Assembly (NCBI GenBank): GCA_015067075.1
Contig: SVND01000001.1
Span: 36,989-100,988, forward strand
Direction: 5' to 3'
DNA: 64,000 nt
DNA from: Oscillospiraceae bacterium
GTDB lineage: Bacteria > Bacillota > Clostridia > Oscillospirales > SIG530
The notes beneath the pieces were generated by a model. It saw only the letters and a list, made by a program, of their open reading frames with translations. It had not been told where the DNA came from and made no database searches. Of the stretch, positions 51,930-60,829 are shown in pieces. The translations under genes and the position numbers were made by a program. Each line of letters begins with the position of its first letter. Position 1 is the stretch's first letter.

Positions 51930-52214
51930 TTAACCTTCTTTTTCTATCTTATACCCAAGCTTAACAATCAGCTTTAAGGTCTGCATCGCGGTATTTCTGT
52001 CATATTCCTTTTCTTCCTCGCTAAGCTCGGAATAAGGGACAAGACACGGTGTTGTTTTCTTTGAATCATCCCGTTTTTCACCATATGTCCAACCTTCAGC
52101 AATACGTCCTGCAGACCAATTTTCATGCACGTTTTCAGCTATTTTTTCCGTCAACGCCATAAGCTCTCTCGGCAATTCAACTTTACTCGTATCAATTGGT
52201 TTAGGTTTATACAT
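51930..52214 (-). CDS. Stand-alone RyR-domain protein
   Basis: 94 residues, cytoplasmic. It is one RyR (ryanodine-receptor repeat) domain: PKPIDTSKVELPRELMALTE, IAENVHENWSAGRIAEGWTYG, EKRDDSKKTTPCLVPYSEL, EYDRNTAMQTLKLIVKLGYKI. The match to the animal receptor repeats is unusually clear. In bacteria such domains have been proposed to bind nucleotides, and they occur beside TIR and other conflict genes. Here it lies between the RCK-RyR membrane protein and the short TIR (gaps of 16 and 19 bases), so it is likely a soluble sensor or adaptor of the same system. Confidence 0.88.
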   Translation of the reverse strand: MYKPKPIDTSKVELPRELMALTEKIAENVHENWSAGRIAEGWTYGEKRDDSKKTTPCLVPYSELSEEEKEYDRNTAMQTLKLIVKLGYKIEKEG

Positions 52215-52230
52215 AAAAACTCCTTTTGAA

Positions 52231-54210
52231 TCAATCTTTCAATCTGTCCAATTCCGAAAGTTTATCCCATTCGCACAAATTATCATGGAGTTTCGCCCTG
52301 TCAGCACGTACCTTTTCGCTAAATGAATATCCCATGCTTCTTGTATATGCGTTCCAACGCATATGCTCGCTCCGTTTGCGTCTTACACAATTTTCGCAGT
52401 TGCACGTTTGCAATTCTCCGCCTCTTAAGCAGTCAGTTATCGCTTTCAGCTTTTTGTTGTTTTCGATCTCCTGCTGATATAGCTCCTTTGCGATCGACGA
52501 CAAGCGGTAATATTCGTATTTTTCATACTTTTGCTTCGCCTTCGCTTTGGACTCCTCTGTATTTTCGCTCATAAAGTACCATTCGTATTCTTCAGTTTTT
52601 ACACTTTTTGCGCGCCATTCTTTATATATCTTTTCTTCTGCATCTACCCAGCTCACATGATGCCGATAAGCCTTTTGCTCAAGCTCTTGCTCGTAAATAT
52701 TGTCATAACTAAACTGTGTTGACATTCCGCCAATAAAATGTATGTGATAAGGAATATCTTTATGATTGAGTAAATAATTGGACTCGTTTTTATTGAAACC
52801 TTTTTGATGTAAAATTCCTGATTTTTGCTCATCATACACAATGGCATAAATATCAACCGTTTCTTCGCTAAGCGTTATATCTTTGCCCGCTTTAAAGACT
52901 TTCTTTTTGTCAAACAGGCTTCGCAAATGTACGGCGACATCAATATTGAGCTCGTCATCACCCAAAGAAACAATAGCAAGGTTTGTCTTTTCTATCCGCT
53001 CTGAAAGCTGCTTTAATTTCTCGTCATCACCTGTATATAAAAGCAGATCATCAAAATCTGACGTTTCCATGTCGATTTTCGGAAGGACTTTAATATCATA
53101 ACCCTTCTCCATAAACTCCGGACATTGCCGCTTTATAAGCTTTTCAACACGTTCCTCTTTGTCCACAATAGTCATTTGCAGCCTATATCCCTCAAATTGA
53201 CAATACCATGCAAGCGCCTTAAAAAACTCCATTCCATAGCTTCCCATACCGGCTATGAGCACAGAAAGAGTCTTATTATTTTCGTCAGCAAGGTCAAACA
53301 GCTTCATTTGCGGAAGTGTTTTCCATACAAGCTGTCTTCTTTCATTTATTCTTCTGAGCTTAAACTCGTTCGCTCCGTCTTTGTTTTTGTGATTTAACAA
53401 ATTATCATATCTGACGGAGTCGATAATATAGGCACTGCTCCTACTTTGACTAAACGCAAAAACTTTTACATTGTACTTTTTGTCTTTTTCATTAAGATCA
53501 TTGGTTATTTTTACAGCTTGACTTACATTTTTGGACTCGTCGTTACCAATAAGAAAAACTTCAACTTCGCCTTTTTTCTTCACAATATCTAAATTTAAAA
53601 TATCTTTCTTCAAACAAATGGCTTTCATCTGTTTTGCTTTTGCTATCAGCTCATAATCTATACCTTCTGCGACACTCGCAAAAACGATTACAGCCCCGTT
53701 ATCCTTATCTTTTATGCTTTTTGCTAAAACAGCAGATCTTTCGTTGAGCTCCGAAAGGATATAATGCTTTTTCTTTTTATTCCAAGCGTATCTTATCTCT
53801 CCTTTTACGTTTTTAAACAGTGTCAAAACATTTCCAAACGTTAAGACAGGTGCAACAACGTAAAGCAAAGCAGAAAACAGGGAGAAGCAAACACTCAATT
53901 CGCTCCCCTGATCTGACAGTGATTTAATAATTATTTCAAAATCGCCATCAAGAATAAAAAGTCTTAATGCATTATGTATAGACAACAAAACAGGTCTTAT
54001 ATAGCTATAGCTATCGCCAAATTCATATGAGGTATAATAGATCGGAATAAAGATCAGAACAGCCGATATAAACACTCCTATCGTTCCTATGTGAACAGGT
54101 GTCAATACGCCTTTTTCCTTTTTTACTTTCGTTAAAGTCGCCAAAAGAATTGTACCTATGCTTACCAAACATGATAAAACTCCGAATACGATCAACAATG
54201 TCATCTTCAT
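52231..54210 (-). CDS. Membrane RCK/TrkA-like protein with C-terminal RyR-like domain (659 residues)
   Basis: N-terminal helices at about 3-26, 40-59 and 105-133, then two Rossmann-like domains. The first (KHYILSELNERSAVLAKSI, about 148-166) lacks the glycine loop; the second has a full NAD-type loop VLIAGMGSYGMEFFKAL (318-334) and SLGDDELNIDVAVHLR, as in RCK/TrkA-N or CASTOR-type ion-channel gating domains. The last 50 residues (EHMRWNAYTRSMGY, ADRAKLHDNLCEWDKLSELDR) form a RyR-like domain. It is a paralogue of the 57646-59442 product. The likely job is a nucleotide-gated channel or sensor in the membrane, inferred from domains. No pore filter is visible. Confidence 0.82.
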   Translation of the reverse strand: MKMTLLIVFGVLSCLVSIGTILLATLTKVKKEKGVLTPVHIGTIGVFISAVLIFIPIYYTSYEFGDSYSYIRPVLLSIHNALRLFILDGDFEIIIKSLSDQGSELSVCFSLFSALLYVVAPVLTFGNVLTLFKNVKGEIRYAWNKKKKHYILSELNERSAVLAKSIKDKDNGAVIVFASVAEGIDYELIAKAKQMKAICLKKDILNLDIVKKKGEVEVFLIGNDESKNVSQAVKITNDLNEKDKKYNVKVFAFSQSRSSAYIIDSVRYDNLLNHKNKDGANEFKLRRINERRQLVWKTLPQMKLFDLADENNKTLSVLIAGMGSYGMEFFKALAWYCQFEGYRLQMTIVDKEERVEKLIKRQCPEFMEKGYDIKVLPKIDMETSDFDDLLLYTGDDEKLKQLSERIEKTNLAIVSLGDDELNIDVAVHLRSLFDKKKVFKAGKDITLSEETVDIYAIVYDEQKSGILHQKGFNKNESNYLLNHKDIPYHIHFIGGMSTQFSYDNIYEQELEQKAYRHHVSWVDAEEKIYKEWRAKSVKTEEYEWYFMSENTEESKAKAKQKYEKYEYYRLSSIAKELYQQEIENNKKLKAITDCLRGGELQTCNCENCVRRKRSEHMRWNAYTRSMGYSFSEKVRADRAKLHDNLCEWDKLSELDRLKD

Positions 54211-54254
54211 CGAACTATCTCCTCATATATTTTTAACTATTCTTTTGCTTAATT

Positions 54255-57200
54255 TTATTTTCCCGAACAGTTTATCGCTTTTTCGATTTCTGCCTTTGTT
54301 AAATGGTTTTTAACCATCAACTCTTCTACCAAGGAATCAATTCGTTCCTTGTTTTCAGCTACTATCCGAATTGCACACTCCATTTGCTCTTTTAAAATAC
54401 GGTTAACAGCAACTCTTGCTTCCATCGACAATGAACCCGTATCAACAGCAAGACCAAACTGCTCGTCCATACCGTATGAGCAAACCATTTGTCTTGCAAC
54501 ATTGGTCGCGGATGCCAGATCGCCGCTTGCCCCTGTTGAAATTCCGTCTTGCTCGCCGTAATATACAATTTCAGCCGCTCTGCCACCGAGAGATGTTCTT
54601 ACTCGCGCCAAAAGCTCATCCTTTGTATAAATCGCTTTACCCTCTTGCTCAGAGTGTTGCATATATCCGCCATGATTTCCGCGCGCAACGATTGTAAGAT
54701 ACGACGGCGTTTCTCCGCTCATCCAACAAAGAAGAGCATGTCCTGCTTCATGTCTTGCAACTCGTTCAAGCTGTGAAGCATCCCATTTTTTCACTTCACC
54801 GCTGTTGAATGTTTCAAAAGCTTCTTCAAGCGCCGCATCTGTCACCGCCATTTTTGCATCTCTTATAGCTGATCTAAGCGCCAACTCGACAACAGAATCA
54901 AGCTGTGCAAGGCTCATGCCGACAGCTCTCATTGCAATGTTTTCTATCTGTGCCTCCGAAATATTAAGAGCTTTGTTTTTATCGATCTTCATCTTTAAAA
55001 ATCTAATTCTATCCGCTTTATCGGGAAGATCGATGTACACTCTTCTGTCAAAACGACGCATAAGTGCCGGGTCGAGGCTCTTATCTCCACCGGGTTCAAC
55101 ATCAAAGTTCGTTGCCGCTAAGACAAAAACAGGTTTCGTTGAATCACTTACAAATCCATCCATTTCCGTAAGAAACGCCGTTAGCGTTTCTTCTCCTGTC
55201 GCTCCTGAATTTGCACCGCCTTTGCGTTCCTTCGCTATGGCATCTATTTCATCAATAAACAAAATGGAGGGAGCATATTTGCGAGCCGTTTTAAACAGCT
55301 CATGTACCTTTTCAGAGCCTTCGCCAACATATTTTTTAAGAAATTGATTACCTTCTGCTGCAATAAAAGTTATTCCCGCTTCGCATGCCATAGCTTTTGC
55401 AAGCATCGTTTTGCCTGTGCCCGGAGGTCCATAAAGCAATATACCCTTAGGAGCTTTCACACCCGTTCCCATATACTTTTTAGGATTTTTAAGATACTCA
55501 ACAAAATAAGTAAGTTCTTTTTTTGCATCCTTTGCACCAATTATATCATCAAAATGAACATTTGGCCGAGAAGCTAAAACATTTTTTGTATCTTCCGAGT
55601 CGACAGCCACAGACATAGTAAAATCAAAAAGCTCTATCACCGCTTCTTTGCCATCCAAAGATATTTTTTGTGCCGTTTCAAAAGAGATGATCTTGTTTTC
55701 TCTTGCAAGTTTTATCATGCTTGCTTGCTGATGAATACCTTCGGCGATCGCTTTAAGCTTTGACGCAAATTGCTCATCATCAATGCATAAAAAGCCTCTT
55801 ACTCCTTGACGCATAAAAGATATTTTTTCTTCTTCACTCAATGCAGAATTCTTACTTTCAAGTAAGTATACAGGTAAACTATTTCTTTGTTCTTTCAAAA
55901 ACTTAAACAGCTCTCTCGCTGGCGATTCAATGTCTTCGATATTTAAGCTTTCTGTCGCTTCGTTCGGTGTTCCGAATTTCATATCCAACAAAACAAAGTC
56001 AATATTTTTATTCTTAATAATATCTACCGCTTTTTCGAAGCTCTGTGATGCAGATATATCAAGCTTATTTGCTTTTTCGATACAAGCGTTGGCTATTTCT
56101 TCCCTTGCAAAAGTTAATATTTGAGCTTTTTCACCGATTTCAAAAAGGTCGGCAATATCCTTTTTCGCTCGTGTTAAATCGACTTTTATATGTATTTTCT
56201 CAATATCGTCAATACTTGTTTCTGCTTTTTCAGATGCAACAAGTCTTAAAAGCTCATAAAGCTCGTCATTGAAAAATGTTTCCGCTCTTCCTCTTATAGT
56301 TCTCGCATCTGCGTTGCTGCCTTCAGATAACAAAAGCGCAGTATATACAGCATCGTCTATCTGTAAGACTATGCCTGTTTCTTTTTCAAGGTTGCCTGCA
56401 TGGCGTTCAATTTCTTTTTTCGCAATCGATCTGAGATTATGCGCTCCAATATGGTTAAACATAACCACGTTTCCTGATGCAAAACGCGAACAGATCGCGC
56501 CCGGGAAAAACGGTGCGCCCGTTTCGGGATTTACATCCTTTTGAAGCGCTTTAACTATAACTTTTCTTGACAGCGTCGAAAAATCTCCGCTTTCACTATC
56601 TTCGTAAAGCTGTTTTCCTGCGTTCGTAGTAAGAATAATTATGGTGTCAGAAAAAGACACCTCTTTATCCGTGTAATTGTCACGCAGTCTTCCTGCGTCA
56701 AGCATCTGCAAAAACAAGTATATAACAGAAATATTTGCTTTTTCTATTTCATCGAAAAGTAAAACGCATTTAGGATTTTCAGCTACAAAACTTGTAACGT
56801 TTCCGGGCTTTCCATTTTTATACACTTTATCGGTTCCGCAAAATTCAAGAGTTGCTTCTCTGTCCGAATATTCGCTCATGTCAAAGCGCATAAACGGCAG
56901 TTTAAGTGCTGCCGCTGCTTTTTCAGCTAAAAATGTTTTGCCAACACCCGGAGGACCCGCGAATAAAAAGGATGCACGGGGGCGTTTTCTCGATTTATCA
57001 AGTAACGCAAGCATACTTGCCTGAAAATAACCTGCGGTAAAAACATTTATTGCATTATCTTGACCGTATATTACGCTCTGAAGCTCCTCTCTTATCCGTT
57101 TAACGTCAGATATTAACTCGGATACTTCTGTTTTCTTTTGTTGAGGATCCTTCTCTTTTTCAAGTTTCGTTAATCTCTCTCCTTCTACAGCCTTCACATC

Positions 57201-57629
57201 CGTCGGCACACCTTCTTCGGCTTCCGAATCGCAAAAAATTGATTTGATCATATCGCTGGGATCTTGTAAAATGCACGAAAGAAGCAATGCAACATCTACT
57301 TCTTCAGCTTCTGCTTTAATCGCCTTTTCAGCTGCCTGTTTAAGCTTGTTTTTCATATAAAGATCATCTAAAAATACAACGCCTTTTTCTCTGCAAACGT
57401 ATTCGAGAAGCTTTTCTTTTGCTTCGGCAATATCTGCAAAAGCTTTTTTAAGCATTTCATCCGCTTTTAAAAGCTCTTGTGCTTGCTCTTCATTCGTGCT
57501 TTCCGCTATTTTATCAATAAGCGCAATTATAAATCTTTCTGCTGTAAATGCATGGTTACCCCTTGTTCCTATTTTTTTCGATGCTTCAGCTACTAAATTT
57601 AAAATTTCACTTGCTTTCAGTTCATTCAT
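54255..57629 (-). CDS. ClpA/B-receiver-FtsH fusion: cytosolic AAA+ zinc protease (1124 residues)
   Basis: Domain order: Clp-N-like helices (about 1-130); a ClpA/B-type AAA+ domain with GPPGVGKT (245-252) and LLFDEIEK (290-297); a receiver-like domain (about 502-635, candidate phospho-Asp 549 in FVLLDM, but no clear conserved Lys); an FtsH-type AAA+ domain with GPPGTGKT (734-741), pore loop YVGEG (767-771), FIDEID (791-796) and RRFDRR; and an M41 peptidase with HEAGH (960-964) and third ligand Asp 1037 in STGASGDL. Normal FtsH is membrane-anchored and has one AAA domain; this one has no membrane helix. It lies between the two membrane RCK-RyR genes. It probably unfolds and degrades proteins; the substrate is unknown. 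Confidence 0.86.
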   Translation of the reverse strand: MNELKASEILNLVAEASKKIGTRGNHAFTAERFIIALIDKIAESTNEEQAQELLKADEMLKKAFADIAEAKEKLLEYVCREKGVVFLDDLYMKNKLKQAAEKAIKAEAEEVDVALLLSCILQDPSDMIKSIFCDSEAEEGVPTDVKAVEGERLTKLEKEKDPQQKKTEVSELISDVKRIREELQSVIYGQDNAINVFTAGYFQASMLALLDKSRKRPRASFLFAGPPGVGKTFLAEKAAAALKLPFMRFDMSEYSDREATLEFCGTDKVYKNGKPGNVTSFVAENPKCVLLFDEIEKANISVIYLFLQMLDAGRLRDNYTDKEVSFSDTIIILTTNAGKQLYEDSESGDFSTLSRKVIVKALQKDVNPETGAPFFPGAICSRFASGNVVMFNHIGAHNLRSIAKKEIERHAGNLEKETGIVLQIDDAVYTALLLSEGSNADARTIRGRAETFFNDELYELLRLVASEKAETSIDDIEKIHIKVDLTRAKKDIADLFEIGEKAQILTFAREEIANACIEKANKLDISASQSFEKAVDIIKNKNIDFVLLDMKFGTPNEATESLNIEDIESPARELFKFLKEQRNSLPVYLLESKNSALSEEEKISFMRQGVRGFLCIDDEQFASKLKAIAEGIHQQASMIKLARENKIISFETAQKISLDGKEAVIELFDFTMSVAVDSEDTKNVLASRPNVHFDDIIGAKDAKKELTYFVEYLKNPKKYMGTGVKAPKGILLYGPPGTGKTMLAKAMACEAGITFIAAEGNQFLKKYVGEGSEKVHELFKTARKYAPSILFIDEIDAIAKERKGGANSGATGEETLTAFLTEMDGFVSDSTKPVFVLAATNFDVEPGGDKSLDPALMRRFDRRVYIDLPDKADRIRFLKMKIDKNKALNISEAQIENIAMRAVGMSLAQLDSVVELALRSAIRDAKMAVTDAALEEAFETFNSGEVKKWDASQLERVARHEAGHALLCWMSGETPSYLTIVARGNHGGYMQHSEQEGKAIYTKDELLARVRTSLGGRAAEIVYYGEQDGISTGASGDLASATNVARQMVCSYGMDEQFGLAVDTGSLSMEARVAVNRILKEQMECAIRIVAENKERIDSLVEELMVKNHLTKAEIEKAINCSGK

Positions 57630-57645
57630 TTTGCCCTCTCCTTAA

Positions 57646-59442
57646 TCAGTTTGTTCCTACGCGGCTGTCTTTTCTTTTTTCTTCCTCTGTCAATGATGAA
57701 AAATCAACCAGATCATGATGCATTTTTGCAAGGTCATTTCTGCTGGATTTTTCTTTTGAGCCGCTGAAGACATATCCCTCAGCTCTCATATATGCATTCC
57801 AGCGTCGATGCTCAAGCACTTCGATAATATTTCTTTCTTGCTCTGTCAATTCTTCTTCCTTTTTTGTTGCTCCCGGAATACCGCATTTTATTCGAGCCCT
57901 CATATGGATAGCGGAAGCCATAGACGAACGGTAATTATATTCATACGTCCAAAACTCTTCTTCCTTGCCCCATTTAAGATGTCGTCTCAATGCATCGTTT
58001 TCAAGCTCTGAATCAATAATGACTTGCTCTGTATAAGACGACTCTATATCCCCAATAAACTCAATTCCGTATTCCTGCCCCCTGTAATTTTTTATTCCTT
58101 GCAACGCTTTTTTTTGCTGAGAATTATAAACTATCGCTTGAATAACAGGGCGAATTTTCATCCGCTCAAAATACATTCTTAACTTTATAGCTGTAGTTAT
58201 ATTTACATCGTCATTTCCTAATGAAACCATAACATACGTTGCATCCTTGAGCTTCATTATCGCATCGGCAAAAGTAATCGTGTCAACATCTATATCAGGA
58301 TGTACCGTAATTTTGTATTGAGCTTCGCCCTCAACCTTGACTCCGTTGTAAGAAGGTGACATAAGCTCGGGCGCAAGCGAGATAAACTTCTCTTCAGCGA
58401 GAGGGTCTTTATCAAAAGCGTTTATCTCAAGGCTGTATCCGTTCATCTGCCCAAACCACGAAAGAGCCTTGACCATTTCCGTACCATGGCGACCCATTCC
58501 TACCACGACGGCCGATATCTTTTTATTATTGTCATTAGCATCCTTTGCGCTTTCAAAAATGATTTCTCCGTGCTCATAAAGAACTCTGTTCACCAACGAT
58601 TGAACCTCGTTCACTCTGCGCACTCTGACTTTTCCTTTATCAACAGACGTTAAAAGAAGCTCGCTTTCGATTTTTGTGGAAAAAACATAAATATGCGTAT
58701 TTTCTCTTTGGTTGTATTTTTCAATCAGCTTAAGGGAGTGGTTTAAGTTTTCTGTTTCATTTCCACCAATTGCAAAAAAGTATATTGCCTTGCTTGGCGA
58801 ATGCTTTTTAAAATCTACGACCACTATATCCTTTTTAAAGCAAATAGCTCCCAACTTTTTTGCTTCTTCGACCAACTCATATATCGTTTCTTCGTTGCCC
58901 TCAAACACATCCGTAAAAACTATCACAGCTTTTCTATTATTGGTTTTTATGTCTTTTGCAAGCACGAATGACTTTTCATTTAATTCAGAAAAAACATATA
59001 CTTGCTTAAAGTATGCTATCAAATACTTCAAATACGCCGATAAATTTTTGAAAAGCGACAAAACAAATCCAAAAGTAAATATGGGCGCGAGAACAAACAG
59101 CGTAGCCGCCCAGCTTTGATAAATAGCATCAAGCCAATCGGGACAGAAAATCATACTGTCTGTTACAATGGAAAACTCACAGCCTATTGTAAAAACCTGC
59201 ATGGAATTAAAAACAGATAACAGAAAGGCTCTCCATTCTCCGCTTAAAGTCTCCTCCGCAAACGCGCTGTGCGTGGGGAAAAACATGAAAACCGTCGCTA
59301 TAAAAACGCTGGCAAACAACAAATTAAAAAGATTAATTTTATATTTTTTTATAATTCTATTGCTGTTTATAGCTGCTGAAGAAACTATCGACAATACAAG
59401 GCATCCTATGGACAGTAAAAAACAAGCTAACCACATACGCAT
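57646..59442 (-). CDS. Membrane RCK/TrkA-like protein with C-terminal RyR-like domain (598 residues)
   Basis: Same layout as the 52231-54210 product: membrane helices at about 5-25, 38-58 and 105-133; a degenerate first Rossmann-like domain (QVYVFSELNEKSFVLAKDI); a second with VVVGMGRHGTEMVKALSWF (313-331) and SLGNDDVNITTAIKLR; and a C-terminal RyR-like tail (EHRRWNAYMRAEGYVF, 544-559). The sequences match across their whole length but are clearly diverged, so the pair may form a heteromer. It is the first gene of the operon, from the promoter at 59469-59497, followed 16 bases later by the fusion protease. Confidence 0.82.
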   Translation of the reverse strand: MRMWLACFLLSIGCLVLSIVSSAAINSNRIIKKYKINLFNLLFASVFIATVFMFFPTHSAFAEETLSGEWRAFLLSVFNSMQVFTIGCEFSIVTDSMIFCPDWLDAIYQSWAATLFVLAPIFTFGFVLSLFKNLSAYLKYLIAYFKQVYVFSELNEKSFVLAKDIKTNNRKAVIVFTDVFEGNEETIYELVEEAKKLGAICFKKDIVVVDFKKHSPSKAIYFFAIGGNETENLNHSLKLIEKYNQRENTHIYVFSTKIESELLLTSVDKGKVRVRRVNEVQSLVNRVLYEHGEIIFESAKDANDNNKKISAVVVGMGRHGTEMVKALSWFGQMNGYSLEINAFDKDPLAEEKFISLAPELMSPSYNGVKVEGEAQYKITVHPDIDVDTITFADAIMKLKDATYVMVSLGNDDVNITTAIKLRMYFERMKIRPVIQAIVYNSQQKKALQGIKNYRGQEYGIEFIGDIESSYTEQVIIDSELENDALRRHLKWGKEEEFWTYEYNYRSSMASAIHMRARIKCGIPGATKKEEELTEQERNIIEVLEHRRWNAYMRAEGYVFSGSKEKSSRNDLAKMHHDLVDFSSLTEEEKRKDSRVGTN

Positions 59443-59468
59443 ATTCTCCCATTATATTTATATATTAT

Positions 59469-59497
59469 ATTATACTTCGTTAAATTAAGCTTGTCAA
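59469..59497 (-). promoter_or_regulatory. Consensus promoter of the RCK-RyR/Clp-FtsH/RyR/TIR operon
   Basis: Minus strand TTGACA (59497-59492), 17-base spacer, TATAAT (59474-59469). A perfect match, about 27 bases from the first start codon. No other promoter this good was seen within the following 8 kb. Confidence 0.9.
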
Positions 59498-59816
59498 GTA
59501 TTGCTTTTTTATACAAATTTCCACCGCTTATTTCCTACCATTTTATTTATCAAAAAATGTCGGAGCGTTTCCGTCTTTTTTATACTTACTATATCAATTT
59601 TTCAAAATTTGTCGCGATTAATACCTATCTCTCTACATGATCTTTCGTACAGACATAGGCAGTAAAATTGCCACTTGCCATTTCTTAAAAGATTAAACAA
59701 TCGCACTCCGTTCAATTTTACAAAGCTTATTATCGTTAATTCTTACTCAAAAAAGCCCGTCTCACGATTTGCTTTTTTGAGTTTCTCAGCTTTAAACCTT
59801 TTTTGCCTAATTTAAA

Positions 59817-59857
59817 GCAAAAAAGAAGTCTCGCTCGCTTGCGAAACTCCTTTTTTG
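59817..59857 (-). terminator. Terminator after nagB
   Basis: Minus strand AGTTTCGC, six-base loop, GCGAGACT (one G-U), then TCTTTTTT. Confidence 0.78.
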
Positions 59858-59903
59858 TCTTCAGCATGAAATGAGGCACCATAAATGCTTCGTTTTTCAA
59901 TAA

Positions 59904-60689
59904 TTATTTTTCGTTTTTGTAAATTTCCTTAAAATATTTGTAGGTGTCAACCTTCAATTCGCCGCAAGCAGCCTCGTCGCAAGCAACTATTCCATCCTTG
60001 TGCATCTGTAATGCGCTTATCGTCCAAGCGTGATCAACGCCGCCCTCAACACAGTGACGCAATGCACGAGCCTTATTGTGGCCGCTTATCAAAAGCAATA
60101 CCTGCTTGGAATCACAAACCGTACCAACACCAACGGAAAGAGCTGTCTTCGGAACCTTATTAACATCATTGCCGAAGAAACGGGAGTTGACTATTAACGT
60201 GTCCTCTGTCAAGGCGCGGACACCTGTTCTTGATGTAAGAGAAGTAAAGGGCTCATTGAAAGCAATATGTCCGTCAACACCGCTTCCGCCTAAAAACAGA
60301 TCAATACCGCCATAGGATGCGATCTTATCCTCATAGCGCTGGCATTCAGCTTCAAGATCCTCTGCCATACCGTCAAGAATATTTACATTTTCAGCAGGGA
60401 TGTCAATATGATTAAAAAAGTTATCGTGCATAAAATACCAATAGCTCTGGTCGTGATCCTTCGGCAAGCCAACGTATTCATCCATATTGAAGGTAACTAC
60501 GTTTTTAAATGTGATCTTACCCGCTTTATTCATTTCAATGAGTCTTCTGTAAACGCCAAGGGGAGATGAACCCGTAGGCAATCCAAGTACAAACGGACGG
60601 TCTTCTTTGTGCGCGTTTATAGCGTTAGCAATATGCTGTGCCGCCCATTCGCACATGGCTTCATAATTGTCTTTAATAATAAGTTTCAT
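59904..60689 (-). CDS. nagB: Glucosamine-6-phosphate deaminase
   Basis: 261 residues. NagB motifs: [56 protein letters not shown] and [15 protein letters not shown]. It turns glucosamine-6-phosphate into fructose-6-phosphate and ammonia, at the end of amino-sugar breakdown. The start is ATG 60689 with AAGGAG; the longer in-frame start at 60746 would overlap the promoter. It has its own promoter, so it is a core gene sitting between accessory blocks. nagA is not adjacent. Confidence 0.95.
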   Translation of the reverse strand: MKLIIKDNYEAMCEWAAQHIANAINAHKEDRPFVLGLPTGSSPLGVYRRLIEMNKAGKITFKNVVTFNMDEYVGLPKDHDQSYWYFMHDNFFNHIDIPAENVNILDGMAEDLEAECQRYEDKIASYGGIDLFLGGSGVDGHIAFNEPFTSLTSRTGVRALTEDTLIVNSRFFGNDVNKVPKTALSVGVGTVCDSKQVLLLISGHNKARALRHCVEGGVDHAWTISALQMHKDGIVACDEAACGELKVDTYKYFKEIYKNEK

Positions 60690-60737
60690 GTTTTTCTCCT
60701 TATTCCTTTGGAAATTTAATAAGCTATATAATATATT

Positions 60738-60766
60738 ATTATACAACTTATTAAAATATTTGTAAA
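60738..60766 (-). promoter_or_regulatory. Promoter for nagB
   Basis: Minus strand TTTACA (60766-60761), 17-base spacer, TATAAT (60743-60738). Confidence 0.8.
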
Positions 60767-60829
60767 GATGATTAGCATATTTTTTAAAAAAAGATGCTGT
60801 TTAATAAAATTCATTCAAAAATTCGTGAA

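Larger units (their letters stand above)
59443..59903. other. 461-base intergenic region between nagB and the RCK-RyR operon
   Basis: Contains the operon promoter (59469-59497), a 12-base-pair hairpin (ACTCAAAAAAGC at 59745-59756 with GCTTTTTTGAGT at 59771-59782) and the nagB terminator (59817-59857). The AT-rich part at about 59500-59740 shows nothing I can name. Confidence 0.6.
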
